NCBI RefSeq assembly: GCF_025152745.1
Contig: NZ_CP104042.1
Coordinates: 484,968-548,967, forward strand
DNA length: 64,000 nucleotides
Origin: Rhizobium sp. WSM4643
Lineage (GTDB): Bacteria > Pseudomonadota > Alphaproteobacteria > Rhizobiales > Rhizobiaceae
Reading direction: 5' to 3'
Made by a program: the position numbers and the translations under genes. The notes beneath the pieces are model-generated. The model had not been told where the DNA came from and ran no database searches. It saw only the letters and a program-made list of their open reading frames with translations. Of the stretch, positions 27,369-35,825 are shown piece by piece (position 1 is the first letter of the stretch; each line of letters begins with the position of its first letter).

Positions 27369-28232
27369 ATGGCGACCTACCCCGACACATCAAACACACC
27401 GAACTGGCAGGTAAGTGCGCCAGCCATCGACTACATGAGCGACGAGTTTGCGCGGGTCTACGAACTGACCGGCGCCCGGGTTACAGCGCCGATTGCGGTC
27501 GAAGCCCTTCGATTGATGGAGCCGGTCCCCTTCCAATCCCGAATTCTCGACATAGGTGCAGGCGCTGGAGCTCTCAGCGTCCCCGCAGCTTTTAGTGGCG
27601 TCAGCGTAGTTGCTGTCGATATCGCTCCTGGCATGGTCAGATTGCTATCGGATCGTCTCGCGCCGTTTCCCTTTGCGTCAGCGCATGTCATGAACGGCGA
27701 AGACCTACGCCTGCCGGACAACTCATTCGACCTTACGTTCTCAATCTTGGGGATCAGCCTTTTTCGTGATTGGGAAAAGGGGCTGAGCGAAATGCACAGG
27801 GTACTGCGGTCCGGCGGCAAAGCATGCATAGCGAGCTGGAAAACGCTACCGGGAGGAGGGCCATTCATGGTGATGGCGAAGGCGTTGCGAACCATATTCC
27901 CCGATAGTCCGCCCCCTCCCGCCTCCGATGCTTTTGTGACATTGGCCGATCCGGCGCGGGTTGCGACGGCGATGCAATCTGCCGGATTCACAGATATCAA
28001 GGTCGTAGAGTTCGAGACTATCTGGAAAGGATATGGCGGACGTGCCTACCTCGATGCGATGCGGGAGCTCCACACCTACATGGCCCCCTATGCGGCGTTG
28101 AATGACGCGGATCGCCAGAAAGTTGATGATGCCGTTCTGGCGATCATCGAGGACTATACCGTCGACAGCATCGTTGAAATTGCGTCACCTGTCTTGCTCG
28201 CCATTGCAGGTAAGACATCGCCTCAAGCGTGA
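27369..28232 (+). CDS. Class I SAM-dependent methyltransferase
   Basis: The protein has 287 residues. SAM-binding motif I is SRILDIGAGAGALSVPAA, motif II is GVSVVAVDIAPGMVRLL, and a UbiE/COQ5-like segment MHRVLRSGGKACIASWKTL follows. It is cytoplasmic with no signal peptide. The substrate is unknown. The AraC gene upstream on the same strand suggests an inducible small-molecule methylation. Confidence 0.87.
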   Translation: MATYPDTSNTPNWQVSAPAIDYMSDEFARVYELTGARVTAPIAVEALRLMEPVPFQSRILDIGAGAGALSVPAAFSGVSVVAVDIAPGMVRLLSDRLAPFPFASAHVMNGEDLRLPDNSFDLTFSILGISLFRDWEKGLSEMHRVLRSGGKACIASWKTLPGGGPFMVMAKALRTIFPDSPPPPASDAFVTLADPARVATAMQSAGFTDIKVVEFETIWKGYGGRAYLDAMRELHTYMAPYAALNDADRQKVDDAVLAIIEDYTVDSIVEIASPVLLAIAGKTSPQA

Positions 28233-28414
28233 ACGCTTCGGGCATTTGCCTCGGCTCGATCCCCTCGAAGTCATGTACCTCCCACCTGGGCTAGCGCGCA
28301 TGCCCGTGCTGTTGATTTGCGCTGAGAACTGATGGAGTGGATGCCCCCTCCCGACGGCATTGCAATGTGCCAGAGTGATGTTCGCCAGAACGTCACTTAG
28401 AGGAGAGAGCATCC

Positions 28415-28790
28415 ATGAAGGAAGTTAGCATCGTCGGCCTGGACCTTGCAAAGCGGGTGTTTCAGGTTCATGCCGCGGGAAGCGATGGAGGTGTGGTCTT
28501 GCGCAGGAAACTTTCTCGCGGTCAAGTGGTCACCTTCTTTACGGAACTGCCCAAATGCACCGTCGCGATGGAAGCCTGTGCTACAGCGCATTACTGGGCG
28601 CGTGAGATCAGCAAACTTGGCCATGATGTTCGCTTGATCCCGCCGGCTTACGTGAAGCCTTTTGTCAAACGACAGAAGAATGATGCGGCCGACGCAGAAG
28701 CGATCGTTGAAGCAGCGACCCGGCCGTCGATGCGGTTCGTCGTTCCGAAGACTGAATCCCAGCAGGCCTGCTCCATGCTGTTCCGGACGC
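28415..28790 (+). pseudogene. IS110-family transposase, 5' fragment
   Basis: MKEVSIVGLDLAKRVFQVHA carries the first catalytic Asp of the RuvC-like DEDD domain, and MEACATAHYWAREISKLGHD and KNDAADAEAIVEAA carry the following acidic residues. Homology ends near LFRTRE at 28790, where a flavoprotein fragment starts on the other strand. About 60 percent of the transposase is missing. Confidence 0.88.
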
Positions 28791-29308
28791 GGGAAAATGG
28801 CTGTCGAGGAATTCTCGAGGCGTAGTGAGCAGCAATCGTGCGAGACGCCAGATGCCCTCCATGCCGATCGTCCGATATGCCTTCCACAGCACGTTGACTG
28901 TGGCAAGCGAGGGCATGGGCGAGCCGAGCAGCGCAAAAATAAGTGGTGCATCGCGGCCGAAATCAGCCAGCATGCGCGTCCATGCCCTCGCGTCGGCCAC
29001 AGAAAGCGCCTCAATCGCAGCCGTTGTCGTAGTGACGTCGGGCGTGACGCCAAGATGCGTGCCATCGCGGAAGACGCTCGCAAAGCAATGCGACGCGGGA
29101 ACGAATTCCAAGCCCTCCTCTATAAGCTGGTCACGGTATTTTACAAGGAAAGCAGAGCCTGCGAACATGGATAGGTTCATGGCAGCGAGGTCATGCCTAT
29201 AGCCGGGTTCTGTCAATTCTTGAGTCTTCACCGCACCGCCGGCTTCGGATGCCGCCTCGACGACAACGAGCTTCCAGCCTTTACGAGCGAGGTGGACACT
29301 TGCTGCCA
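28790..29308 (-). pseudogene. FAD-dependent oxidoreductase (phytoene-desaturase-like), N-terminal fragment
   Basis: The reading frame [40 protein letters not shown], and TPREFLDSHFPASG is the FAD-binding beginning of an NAD(P)/FAD-dependent dehydrogenase. The first glycines of the dinucleotide fold have been replaced by the dnaE2 fragment ([14 protein letters not shown]), and the C-terminal two thirds were removed by the IS110 fragment. Confidence 0.83.
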
Positions 29309-29535
29309 GTCCGGGCTCTCGCGTCGCCGACGATCTGCGCCGGCGCGTAAAAACCCATCGGCTGCGAATTGATGAGCGCCGCACAGAAGGCTTCCGGATA
29401 ATGGCATTTGATGTAGCTCGACGCATAGGCGATCAACGCGAACGAAGCCGCATGGCTCTCCGGGAAACCATAGGAGCCAAAGCCTTCGAGCTGGGAGAAG
29501 GTCTTTTCGGCGAATTCCGGCGTGTAGTAAGATTT
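29309..29535 (-). pseudogene. dnaE2: Error-prone DNA polymerase DnaE2, internal fragment
   Basis: About 75 codons read [40 protein letters not shown] and [20 protein letters not shown], unmistakably the finger region of the roughly 1080-residue translesion polymerase. Both sides are cut: by the ligase fragment at 29535 and by the flavoprotein at 29308. Confidence 0.88.
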
Positions 29536-29540
29536 TTGGA

Positions 29541-30437
29541 AACGAATGGAGCTGGGAACTGAAACTGGACGGCTATCGCCTTGCCCTTCACATCGAGCCG
29601 CAAGGGATCCGGATCCTCACCCGTGGCGGCCATGACTGGACGCATCGGTTTCCGGCCATAGAGCAGGCCGCCCGAGCGCTCGGGCCGGCGACGATGATCA
29701 TCGATGGGGAGGCGGTTGTGCTCGACGAAGAGGGCCGGCCGGATTTCGGGCTGCTACAGCAATCGCTGGGCGCATCCGGCAAACAAGCCGGCAACCGGGC
29801 GTCGGACGCTGTCTTCTACGCTTTCGATCTTATCTATCTTGATGGCCACGATCTGCGCGGTGTCGAATACCGGTCTCGACGACACCTTCTCGAGGACACC
29901 TTGAATGGCCCAACGAGTGATCAGATCGGCGCCGTCAGGCTATCGGAAACTCTCGATGGCGAACCAGCTGTCCTGCTGGAGCATGTCTGCCGCCTCGGGC
30001 TGGAAGGCATCGTCGGCAAGCACCTCGACCGGCCCTATCGTTCCGGCCGGACCGGGGACTGGGTGAAAGTCAAATGCATCCAGAGCGAGGCCTTTTTCGT
30101 CATCGGCTATGAGAGGTCGACGGCATCCCCTGCCGGCTTCGGCTCGTTGGTGCTCGCGGCGTATCGCGGTGATGAGCTCGTCCACGTCGGAAGCGTCGGC
30201 ACGGGCTTCAAGGAAGCCGAGGCGATCCGATTGCGGAAGATGCTGGACATGCTGCGATGGAAGCGAAAGCAGCCGCCCCTGCCCTATTCCGGAAATGCCG
30301 ACATTGTCTGGGTCGAGCCAACGTTGATTGCTGAGATCGAGTTCCGCGCCTGGACGAGCGACGGAAAACTGCGCCATCCGTCCTACAAGGGCTTACGGGA
30401 ACGGCAGGACAATGCCGACGTCATCCGGCTCGACTAG
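29541..30437 (+). pseudogene. ligD: LigD-type ATP-dependent DNA ligase domain, N-terminally truncated
   Basis: The frame (298 codons) begins right before the nucleotidyl-lysine motif ELKLDGYRL and includes MIIDGEAVVLDEEG, GLEGIVGKHLDRPYRSGRTG and the OB-fold segment VGSVGTGFKEAEA to VIRLD. This is the ligase domain of the bacterial NHEJ enzyme. The phosphoesterase and polymerase domains and the start are absent. The frame is clean, so a shortened protein from an internal ATG is conceivable but would lack the active-site Lys. Confidence 0.85.
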
Positions 30438-30498
30438 CGAAATCAGCGCCATACGTTAGATTGTCGTCCATTCGAGCTCGGCGGAGTACATATCTAGC

Positions 30499-31287
30499 AT
30501 GTGCAACTTGTATCGCATGGAAGACAAGGACTGGGTCGCGAAATGGGCCTAGGACGCGGAAAGCCTGATCAACCTGATGCCGGTCTACCAGATGAACCCC
30601 GATCAGATGGGGCCGATCGTCCGCAACACCGCCGACGGGAAGAAGCAACTGGTCCATGCGCGCTGGGGACTGCCCTCGCCGCGCTTCGCGCTCGAGAAGA
30701 CGGCCAAAATCAAGGCCGAGAAACTTGCGGCCAAAGGCAAGCCATTCGATCTCGAAGAACTGATCCGCATGGAAGCCGACCGCGGTACGACAAACGTGCG
30801 CAAGCTGAATTTTCCGCACTGGAAGCGATGGTTCGGTGTCGAAAACAGATGCCTCGTCCCGGTCACGAGTTTTGCGGAACCGGATCCGGCCAGCCGGCAA
30901 GATGGCGGAAACGTGCCGAATGCCTGGTTCGCGCGCGACGAGCAGAAGTCGCTGATGTTCTTTGCCGGTCTCCATGTGCCGCAATGGCTGAGTGTCCGAA
31001 AGGTCAGGGACGGCCTGACCACCGATGATCTCTACGGGTTTTTGACCACGGATCCCAACGACCTGGTGAAGCCGATTCACGACAAGGCCATGCCGGTCCT
31101 GTTGCGGACGAAGGAAGAGACGGACATCTGGATGCGGGCGCCCTGGGAAGAGGCCAAGGAACTGGCCAAGCCGTTACCCAATGACGCGCTGATCATTTCG
31201 TCGCGCGAACCGTACGGATCCACGATCGTGTCCAAATCCGGAGAGCCGGTGGAACAGGGCACTTTGACGCCTGGGCTCAGAGCTTGA
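30499..31287 (+). pseudogene. SRAP/YedK-type abasic-site protein with one nonsense codon
   Basis: The natural start MCNLYRMEDKDWVAKWA is at 30499, with the catalytic Cys2 that crosslinks to abasic sites in HMCES/YedK proteins. Codon 18 is TAG (30550-30552). The frame then runs unbroken to 31287 through NLMPVYQMNPDQM, ARWGLPSPRFALE, CLVPVTSFAEPD and the His of IHDKAMPVLL. A single C-to-T change (Gln to stop) explains it. Restart at the ATG at 30577 would lose Cys2, so no active protein is expected without readthrough. Confidence 0.85.
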
Positions 31288-31299
31288 ATGTATCGGAAA

Positions 31300-31456
31300 A
31301 CGAAAAAGCCTGCCGCGGGAGGAGGTGCGGCAGGCTTTTCGAAAGAATTGAACCACGGCTGGGAGGAGGAGGGCCGTTGTTCCGTCAGGCTCCCCTGGGA
31401 GGAGGAATGGGTCGCCTGAAACACGAAGCTCTGCGGGAGGAGGTGCATTGCTTCGT
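31300..31456 (-). ncRNA. Small RNA with four anti-Shine-Dalgarno hairpin loops (alpha-r14/NfeR1-like)
   Basis: On the minus strand four consecutive hairpins each show CCTCCTCCC in the loop: stems CGAAGC/GCTTCG (31450-31455 with 31424-31429), TCAGGC/GCCTGA (31414-31419 with 31385-31390), ACGGC/GCCGT (31373-31377 with 31355-31359) and GCCTGCCGC/GCGGCAGGC (31327-31335 with 31308-31316). The last is followed by a T-run and would be an intrinsic terminator. Rhizobial alpha-r14 RNAs have this architecture and bind mRNA ribosome sites. The 5' end is estimated, and known members, as I recall, have three such loops. Confidence 0.8.
31302..31335 (-). terminator. Intrinsic terminator of the anti-SD RNA
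   Basis: A perfect 9-bp GC-rich stem (GCCTGCCGC/GCGGCAGGC) with a 10-base loop is followed on the minus strand by five T residues. On the plus strand the same stem is followed by four T, so it may also end transcription from the SRAP pseudogene. Confidence 0.8.
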
Positions 31457-31561
31457 TGATCCGAAGATATCAGAGGCTGTCCCGACCGCCAGCGCTCAGA
31501 TCGCAGTGCAGCCATGCGTTTGTTGCAACGCAATATAACTCCTGTGCTCATTTTTCGGCCA

Positions 31562-31876
31562 TTATGGTCGAGACGCCGCTTTCTCTGTGCTGGGCTCGAA
31601 ACCGAGAACGAATTCGATCACCTTGGCAGAGGACATTTCGCAGGGGTTCAGTGCCGATCCCCGCCCAGCCAATCGATAGAGGTTGAAGCTGACGATATCT
31701 GTTCCGCCAAGCTCCTCGCCATAAAGCCAGGTCCGTTTGCCATCCTGCGACCGCTTGACGGTCACGCCCCATGATCGATTACCAAAATATCCGTCGACAT
31801 AGCCGTCCGGCAATTTCGCAAGCGCGTCTTCGAACGTCGCCTGAATTGTTGGAGGTGTTTTGCCATTGGCCGTCAT
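31562..31876 (-). CDS. Conserved-looking small protein of unknown function
   Basis: The start is placed at the ATG at 31876 (MTANGKTPPTIQATFEDALA), which overlaps the stop of the upstream zinc-ribbon gene in ATGA, so translation is coupled. The 104-residue protein contains KLPDGYVDGYFGNRSWGVTV and a hydrophilic C-terminal tail. I do not recognise a domain. Its even composition and coupled start argue that it is real. No signal peptide or membrane segment is visible. Confidence 0.65.
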   Translation of the reverse strand: MTANGKTPPTIQATFEDALAKLPDGYVDGYFGNRSWGVTVKRSQDGKRTWLYGEELGGTDIVSFNLYRLAGRGSALNPCEMSSAKVIEFVLGFEPSTEKAASRP

Positions 31877-32049
31877 GGTGCGAGGCATTCGTCGCAGATC
31901 CCGCAGCCATCGTCATCCATGCTTGAGGCCGGACGTAACCTGCGACAGCACGGACACGTCGTTGCATCCGGTGCACACTCTTCATCGCGGTCCGGGGGAA
32001 GAATTTCGATACAGACGTTCGACAGGACATCGGCCGCGCTTCGATCCAT
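31873..32049 (-). CDS. Small zinc-ribbon-like protein (58 aa)
   Basis: An ATG at 32049 preceded by GGAGCATCGC opens MDRSAADVLSNVCIEILPPD. The C-terminal half carries two CxxC-type pairs (TCPCCRRLRP and GCGICDECLAP), enough to bind one zinc ion. The stop overlaps the ATG of the next gene, forming a two-gene unit. The function is unknown. Zinc-ribbon peptides of this size often bind nucleic acid or proteins, but that is inference. Confidence 0.6.
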   Translation of the reverse strand: MDRSAADVLSNVCIEILPPDRDEECAPDATTCPCCRRLRPASSMDDDGCGICDECLAP

Positions 32050-32421
32050 GCGATGCTCCAGTGTTGGGATACACTAGAGATAGTGAACCTCGAAGGCTGC
32101 ACAAGCCGGCAGAGATTGCTGTCGGAGATTGGCCAGTGCGGAACCTGTGCCGACCGTCTCAAATTAATTGCCAAGAGCTGCTCTAACCGGCGCATTCTCA
32201 CGATTAGCTGCCAACACGGCCACCGTGCTCGACGTAACATCATTGCCAATCGGCGCCTAAACACGGGCGATCAGCTTGACAGAAGATTAGCGGCTCGGAG
32301 ATACCTGCAGGGTCTTTTCTAATAGTGGAAATGACGTTGCTGCAAGTTCTGAGGACATTGTGGACGCGGGGAGCAAGTGCCGAACACATGTCGTTCTGAA
32401 GGGACATAAGGAAGCAAGACT
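32050..32421. other. No supportable gene
   Basis: A plus-strand open frame at 32053-32322 has no motif or ribosome site. The region must hold promoters for the flanking divergent genes. Confidence 0.45.
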
Positions 32422-32748
32422 GTGATCTATGAGCTTAGAATTTACGACTGCCTGCCCGGCCGATTGCCCGCGCTACTCAACCGCTTTGCCGAACATACGC
32501 TGGCAATATGGGACAAGCACGGCATTAAGCAGGCAGGTTTCTTCACCACAATCGTGGGCGAAAGCAGCCACCGTCTCACCTATCTCATCGCCTGGGAATC
32601 GCTAGCCGATCGCGAGGTGAAATGGAAAGCGTTCACCACTGATCCTGCATGGATTAAGGCCCGCGACGAGTCAGAGCGCGACGGGCAAATTCTCGACAAT
32701 ATCTCTAACCAGCTGTTGTCGCCGACCGCCTTTTCGGCAGTAAAATAA
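32422..32748 (+). CDS. NIPSNAP-family protein
   Basis: The GTG start at 32422 follows AAGGAAGCAAGACT. The 108-residue ferredoxin-like alpha+beta-barrel protein shows the family landmarks MIYELRIYDCLPGRLPALLN, FAEHTLAIWDKHGIKQAGFF and YLIAWESLADREVKWKAF. Bacterial members are dimeric and of uncertain role, often next to oxidoreductases as here. Confidence 0.88.
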   Translation: MIYELRIYDCLPGRLPALLNRFAEHTLAIWDKHGIKQAGFFTTIVGESSHRLTYLIAWESLADREVKWKAFTTDPAWIKARDESERDGQILDNISNQLLSPTAFSAVK

Positions 32749-32903
32749 GACACTACCGATCCCCGCTTGCCGCCAGTCGGAATTTCCACCCGATCGGGTC
32801 ATCCGCCGAAGCGATGACGAACGGCAGGCTTAGGAAACCGCCAACACTGCCCGTGCAATGCGCACCCCTGGGGGAATCCTTCCAAGGAGTGCGCGTGTCG
32901 TGC

Positions 32904-33821
32904 TCAAGGGAGAACGGAGATGACCGTCTTTCCCGCGCGCCGCTCCGTGGAATTGAAGGTGGCGACCGCATCGTCCAGACTTGAAACCTTGCCGATGTTC
33001 GTCAGCAGTCTTCCGTCCCGAACCCGCTGAACGATCGCAGATAGCTGGGCACGATCTGCCTCGACGACGAAGTCAACCGTGAGGCCATCCACAGGTCGAA
33101 TATCCGTCGGTCCGACGGCTGTCACAAGCGTTCCTCCCGCCCGGATCAGCGCTGCGGACCGTTTCTGAACATCGCCGCCGATAACGTCGAATACCAGATC
33201 GACGCCGCCGACGTCTTCCAGGGTGTCGTTTCCAAGATCGACGAATTCATTTGCACCGAAGTCCAGGGCCTTCTGGCGGTCAGCGGCGCGTCCGGTGCCG
33301 ATGACATAGGCGCCGGCTTCCCGCGCAAGCTGCGTCACGATCGAGCCGACGGCGCCGGCGGCGCCGTGTGCGAGGACGCTCTGCCCCGCCTGAAGGCGGC
33401 CATGCTGAAACAGTCCCTGCCATGCGGTCAGGCCAGATATCGGCAGGCTTGCGCCCACCGTGAAGTCGACGCTGCCGGGCAGCGGCGCGAGATTGCGGGC
33501 CTCCACAGCGACGTACTCAGCGAGTGTGCCGTCGCGATACCAGTCAGTCAGGCCGAACACCCGCTGACCGATCGACAGCCCCGCGGTGCCATAGCCCAGC
33601 GCGGTGATCACACCGGCCAGCTCATGGCCGAGGATCGATGGCGTCCGGTCACGAAAGGTTCGATCGGTCCAGGTCGAAGGCCAATCCAGTTCGGTGTTGA
33701 CGAAGCCCGCTGCATGGACCTCAACGACGACGTCGTTGATCGCTGCCTGTGGCCTGGGTCGTTCCACCAGCTTCATTCCGGCTGTTCCCGCAGCCTGGTC
33801 GGTCACTACGATCGCTTTCAT
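32904..33821 (-). CDS. NADP-dependent quinone oxidoreductase/zinc-less alcohol dehydrogenase (MDR)
   Basis: The protein has 305 residues. The N-terminal GroES-like domain (VHAAGFVNTELDWPSTWTDR, ILGHELAGVI) precedes the Rossmann domain with GQSVLAHGAAGAVGSIVTQL. VIGTGRAADRQKALDFGANE and the C-terminal RAGKTVISVL complete the family pattern. No zinc ligands are present, as expected for the quinone-reductase branch. It is the last gene of a same-strand redox group (37546 to 32904). Confidence 0.9.
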   Translation of the reverse strand: MKAIVVTDQAAGTAGMKLVERPRPQAAINDVVVEVHAAGFVNTELDWPSTWTDRTFRDRTPSILGHELAGVITALGYGTAGLSIGQRVFGLTDWYRDGTLAEYVAVEARNLAPLPGSVDFTVGASLPISGLTAWQGLFQHGRLQAGQSVLAHGAAGAVGSIVTQLAREAGAYVIGTGRAADRQKALDFGANEFVDLGNDTLEDVGGVDLVFDVIGGDVQKRSAALIRAGGTLVTAVGPTDIRPVDGLTVDFVVEADRAQLSAIVQRVRDGRLLTNIGKVSSLDDAVATFNSTERRAGKTVISVLP

Positions 33822-33954
33822 GGGAATTGTCTCCTCAGATATTTGTTGGTTGGATAATTGCAGGCGTGGAAGGTCTTTTCGATCTCTCGCGCGACATGTG
33901 ATCGGCTTGACGCCTTTCGCGAATATCGAGCGGCGAGCCCGGCTTGTTTCGGCT

Positions 33955-34422
33955 TCAACTGCGCGGCAGTGGCGGGCGCTTCATTGTCAGAAGTTCCGTC
34001 ACATCATGCAGATCGTCTGCCGATGAGATGGTAAGCGTCAGCCATTTTCCGTCGATGTATGTTTTGGCTTCATCGTAAAGCTTGACCAGTTCCGGGCGCC
34101 AGACATAACGCCGCTCCTCGAACTTCTCTCGCTCTGCTCCGCCCATCACCACGACAGCCGAAAACTGCCGGTATTCCGGCACCAGGGTGGTGAACGCCTT
34201 CGTTTTCTTATAGCGCAAGGACCAACCGCGGTTCTTGCCGCCGTAGAGCCAGTCCGGCGCGAAAACTCCCGGATAGAATTCGTCAATCCAGGTCCGCAGT
34301 TCGGTCCAATGGCCGAACGCTTCTGCTCCGATCCATTCGCGGACGGCACTGTCATCAGGCGGTGCTGATTTGCCTGTGATCCTGTCGCCGATTTGGGGAA
34401 ACGTATTGGTAGGTAAAATCAT
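33955..34422 (-). CDS. DUF3788 family protein
   Basis: This 155-residue cytoplasmic protein contains WTELRTWIDEFYPGVFAPDW, YGGKNRGWSLRYKKTKAFTT and VVMGGAEREKFEERR, the pattern of DUF3788 proteins (YdhG/DUF1801-like phosphate-sensor fold by general resemblance). The function is unknown. It sits inside the redox gene group, 40 bases before the azoreductase gene ends. Confidence 0.75.
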   Translation of the reverse strand: MILPTNTFPQIGDRITGKSAPPDDSAVREWIGAEAFGHWTELRTWIDEFYPGVFAPDWLYGGKNRGWSLRYKKTKAFTTLVPEYRQFSAVVVMGGAEREKFEERRYVWRPELVKLYDEAKTYIDGKWLTLTISSADDLHDVTELLTMKRPPLPRS

Positions 34423-34461
34423 AACGAGACCTCATGTTCACTGTCCGGCGGCGGCCGGAGG

Positions 34462-35205
34462 TTAAGATGCGGGCGTGCCAAGAACCTGCGGCGCGCGGTC
34501 AGAATGCTGCTGGCGACGCTCTCCCGAGCAGAGGGGATCGCGAAACGGTCTGCCAGCGCTCGTAAGCACCGCAGGACGAACGTGGAATTCTCGAAAATGC
34601 TCAGCGGCGGTCAGGTCGAGAGCGGCGAGGGCTTTGTCCCTCGCTAACGGCGCCTGGCTCCAATCCAGGAAGGCGGTCCCTCGAAGCGGGAGAAATTGTT
34701 GCGTTTTCAGCCCAATGGAGCTGAGTGCCAGCGACAGATAGGGTGTGAGAAAATCCGGCTGGTTGGCTCGCTCACCGGTGAAGAAGCCACCGGAAGCCAC
34801 GCCGATATAGACCGGTCGGTCCCGGAGCATTCCCACCTTCCCGGCCGGCGTCGACTTCATTGTGCGGCCGACACGCAGGATCTGATCGATCCACGCCTTG
34901 AGGACCGAGGGTATCGTCAAATTGTGCATCGGCGTTCCGATGACAATCACATCGGCGGCTTCGACTTCCTGAATAAGCGCTTCGGAAAGATCGAGAGAAC
35001 CCATCGGCGGGGCGGCCAACATTGCCGGCGACGCCAATGCGGCGGCGTAGAGGGCTTCGGTCTGCGGCAGGGGTTCAGCCCCCAGGTCGCGCCGGGTGAC
35101 GTTTGCCCCGGGCGCAACCTCAAGAAGCTTTTCGACGATCGCCGCCGAAAGCTGACGGCTGTGCGATCCCTGCCTCGGGCTGCTATCGATATGGAGAATA
35201 TTCAT
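34462..35205 (-). CDS. azoR: FMN-dependent NADH:quinone/azo reductase (AzoR-like)
   Basis: A flavodoxin-fold protein of 247 residues: MNILHIDSSPRQGSHSRQLS (phosphate-binding loop), APPMGSLDLSEALIQEVEAA, IVIGTPMHNLTIPSVLKAWI and VASGGFFTG follow the AzoR pattern. Typical AzoR is about 200 residues. The last 35 (after HVRPAVLTSAG) are Arg/Pro-rich and look like frameshifted tail. It reduces quinones and azo compounds using NADH. Confidence 0.87.
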   Translation of the reverse strand: MNILHIDSSPRQGSHSRQLSAAIVEKLLEVAPGANVTRRDLGAEPLPQTEALYAAALASPAMLAAPPMGSLDLSEALIQEVEAADVIVIGTPMHNLTIPSVLKAWIDQILRVGRTMKSTPAGKVGMLRDRPVYIGVASGGFFTGERANQPDFLTPYLSLALSSIGLKTQQFLPLRGTAFLDWSQAPLARDKALAALDLTAAEHFREFHVRPAVLTSAGRPFRDPLCSGERRQQHSDRAPQVLGTPAS

Positions 35206-35247
35206 GTCAATGATCCCAAAGCTTCAAAAGGTTGCGCAGTCGAAGGC

Positions 35248-35793
35248 TCAGATCGAGCCAGCCGGAGTGACGAGAGGGAAGTCCTTCTCGGGATCGAAGA
35301 CGTTGTTGAAGAAGTTCGTCAGCGAATACATCGCCACCAGTGCGATGATCTCGATGATGTTGGCGTCGGTGTAGCCGACATCCCGGACCTCTTTCAGGTC
35401 GGCGTCGCTGACTTGCCCGCGGGTCTCGACGACCTTGCGTGCAAACTGGACGGCGGCGTCCCGCTTCGGGTCGGTAGCATGACCCTTGCGCGCGAGAATG
35501 ATGTCATCGGCCGGCAGTTTAGCCATATGTTCAGCGGTGAAGCTGTGAACAGTCAGGCAGTAATTACACCCGTTCACCTCCGAGACGGCAAGGCCGATGC
35601 TGTCGCGTGTCTTTACGTCGAGTGCCTTGCTCAGGGAGCCGAGCAGGGTGGCCCAGGCGTTGAACGCGATAGGGCTCTGCGCGAAAGCCGCCATCATGTT
35701 GGGCGTGAACCCGATGTTCTTGGTGAACATATCGAGGGTCTGTTTCGATTCCGCCGGCACCTGTTCCGGCGTCAGAACAACGGTTCTGGACAT
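35248..35793 (-). CDS. Carboxymuconolactone-decarboxylase-family peroxidase-like protein (AhpD-type)
   Basis: The 181-residue protein carries the AhpD signature VNGCNYCLTVHSFTAEHMAK, with the CxxC pair and the downstream His used as a thiol peroxidase/adaptor site. LARKGHATDPKRDAAVQFAR and YTDANIIEIIALVAMYSLTN continue the helical family fold. Together with the azoreductase and nitroreductase on either side, it suggests defence against electrophiles or peroxides. Confidence 0.87.
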   Translation of the reverse strand: MSRTVVLTPEQVPAESKQTLDMFTKNIGFTPNMMAAFAQSPIAFNAWATLLGSLSKALDVKTRDSIGLAVSEVNGCNYCLTVHSFTAEHMAKLPADDIILARKGHATDPKRDAAVQFARKVVETRGQVSDADLKEVRDVGYTDANIIEIIALVAMYSLTNFFNNVFDPEKDFPLVTPAGSI

Positions 35794-35825
35794 TGTAATC
35801 TCCTATTTTTTGATTGGATTGGTAA

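Noticed and set aside
31310..31443. GGGAGGAGG repeats as a CRISPR-like or simple tandem repeat
   Set aside because: Spacing is irregular and each copy sits in a hairpin loop on the minus strand, which fits an anti-SD RNA better than a repeat array.
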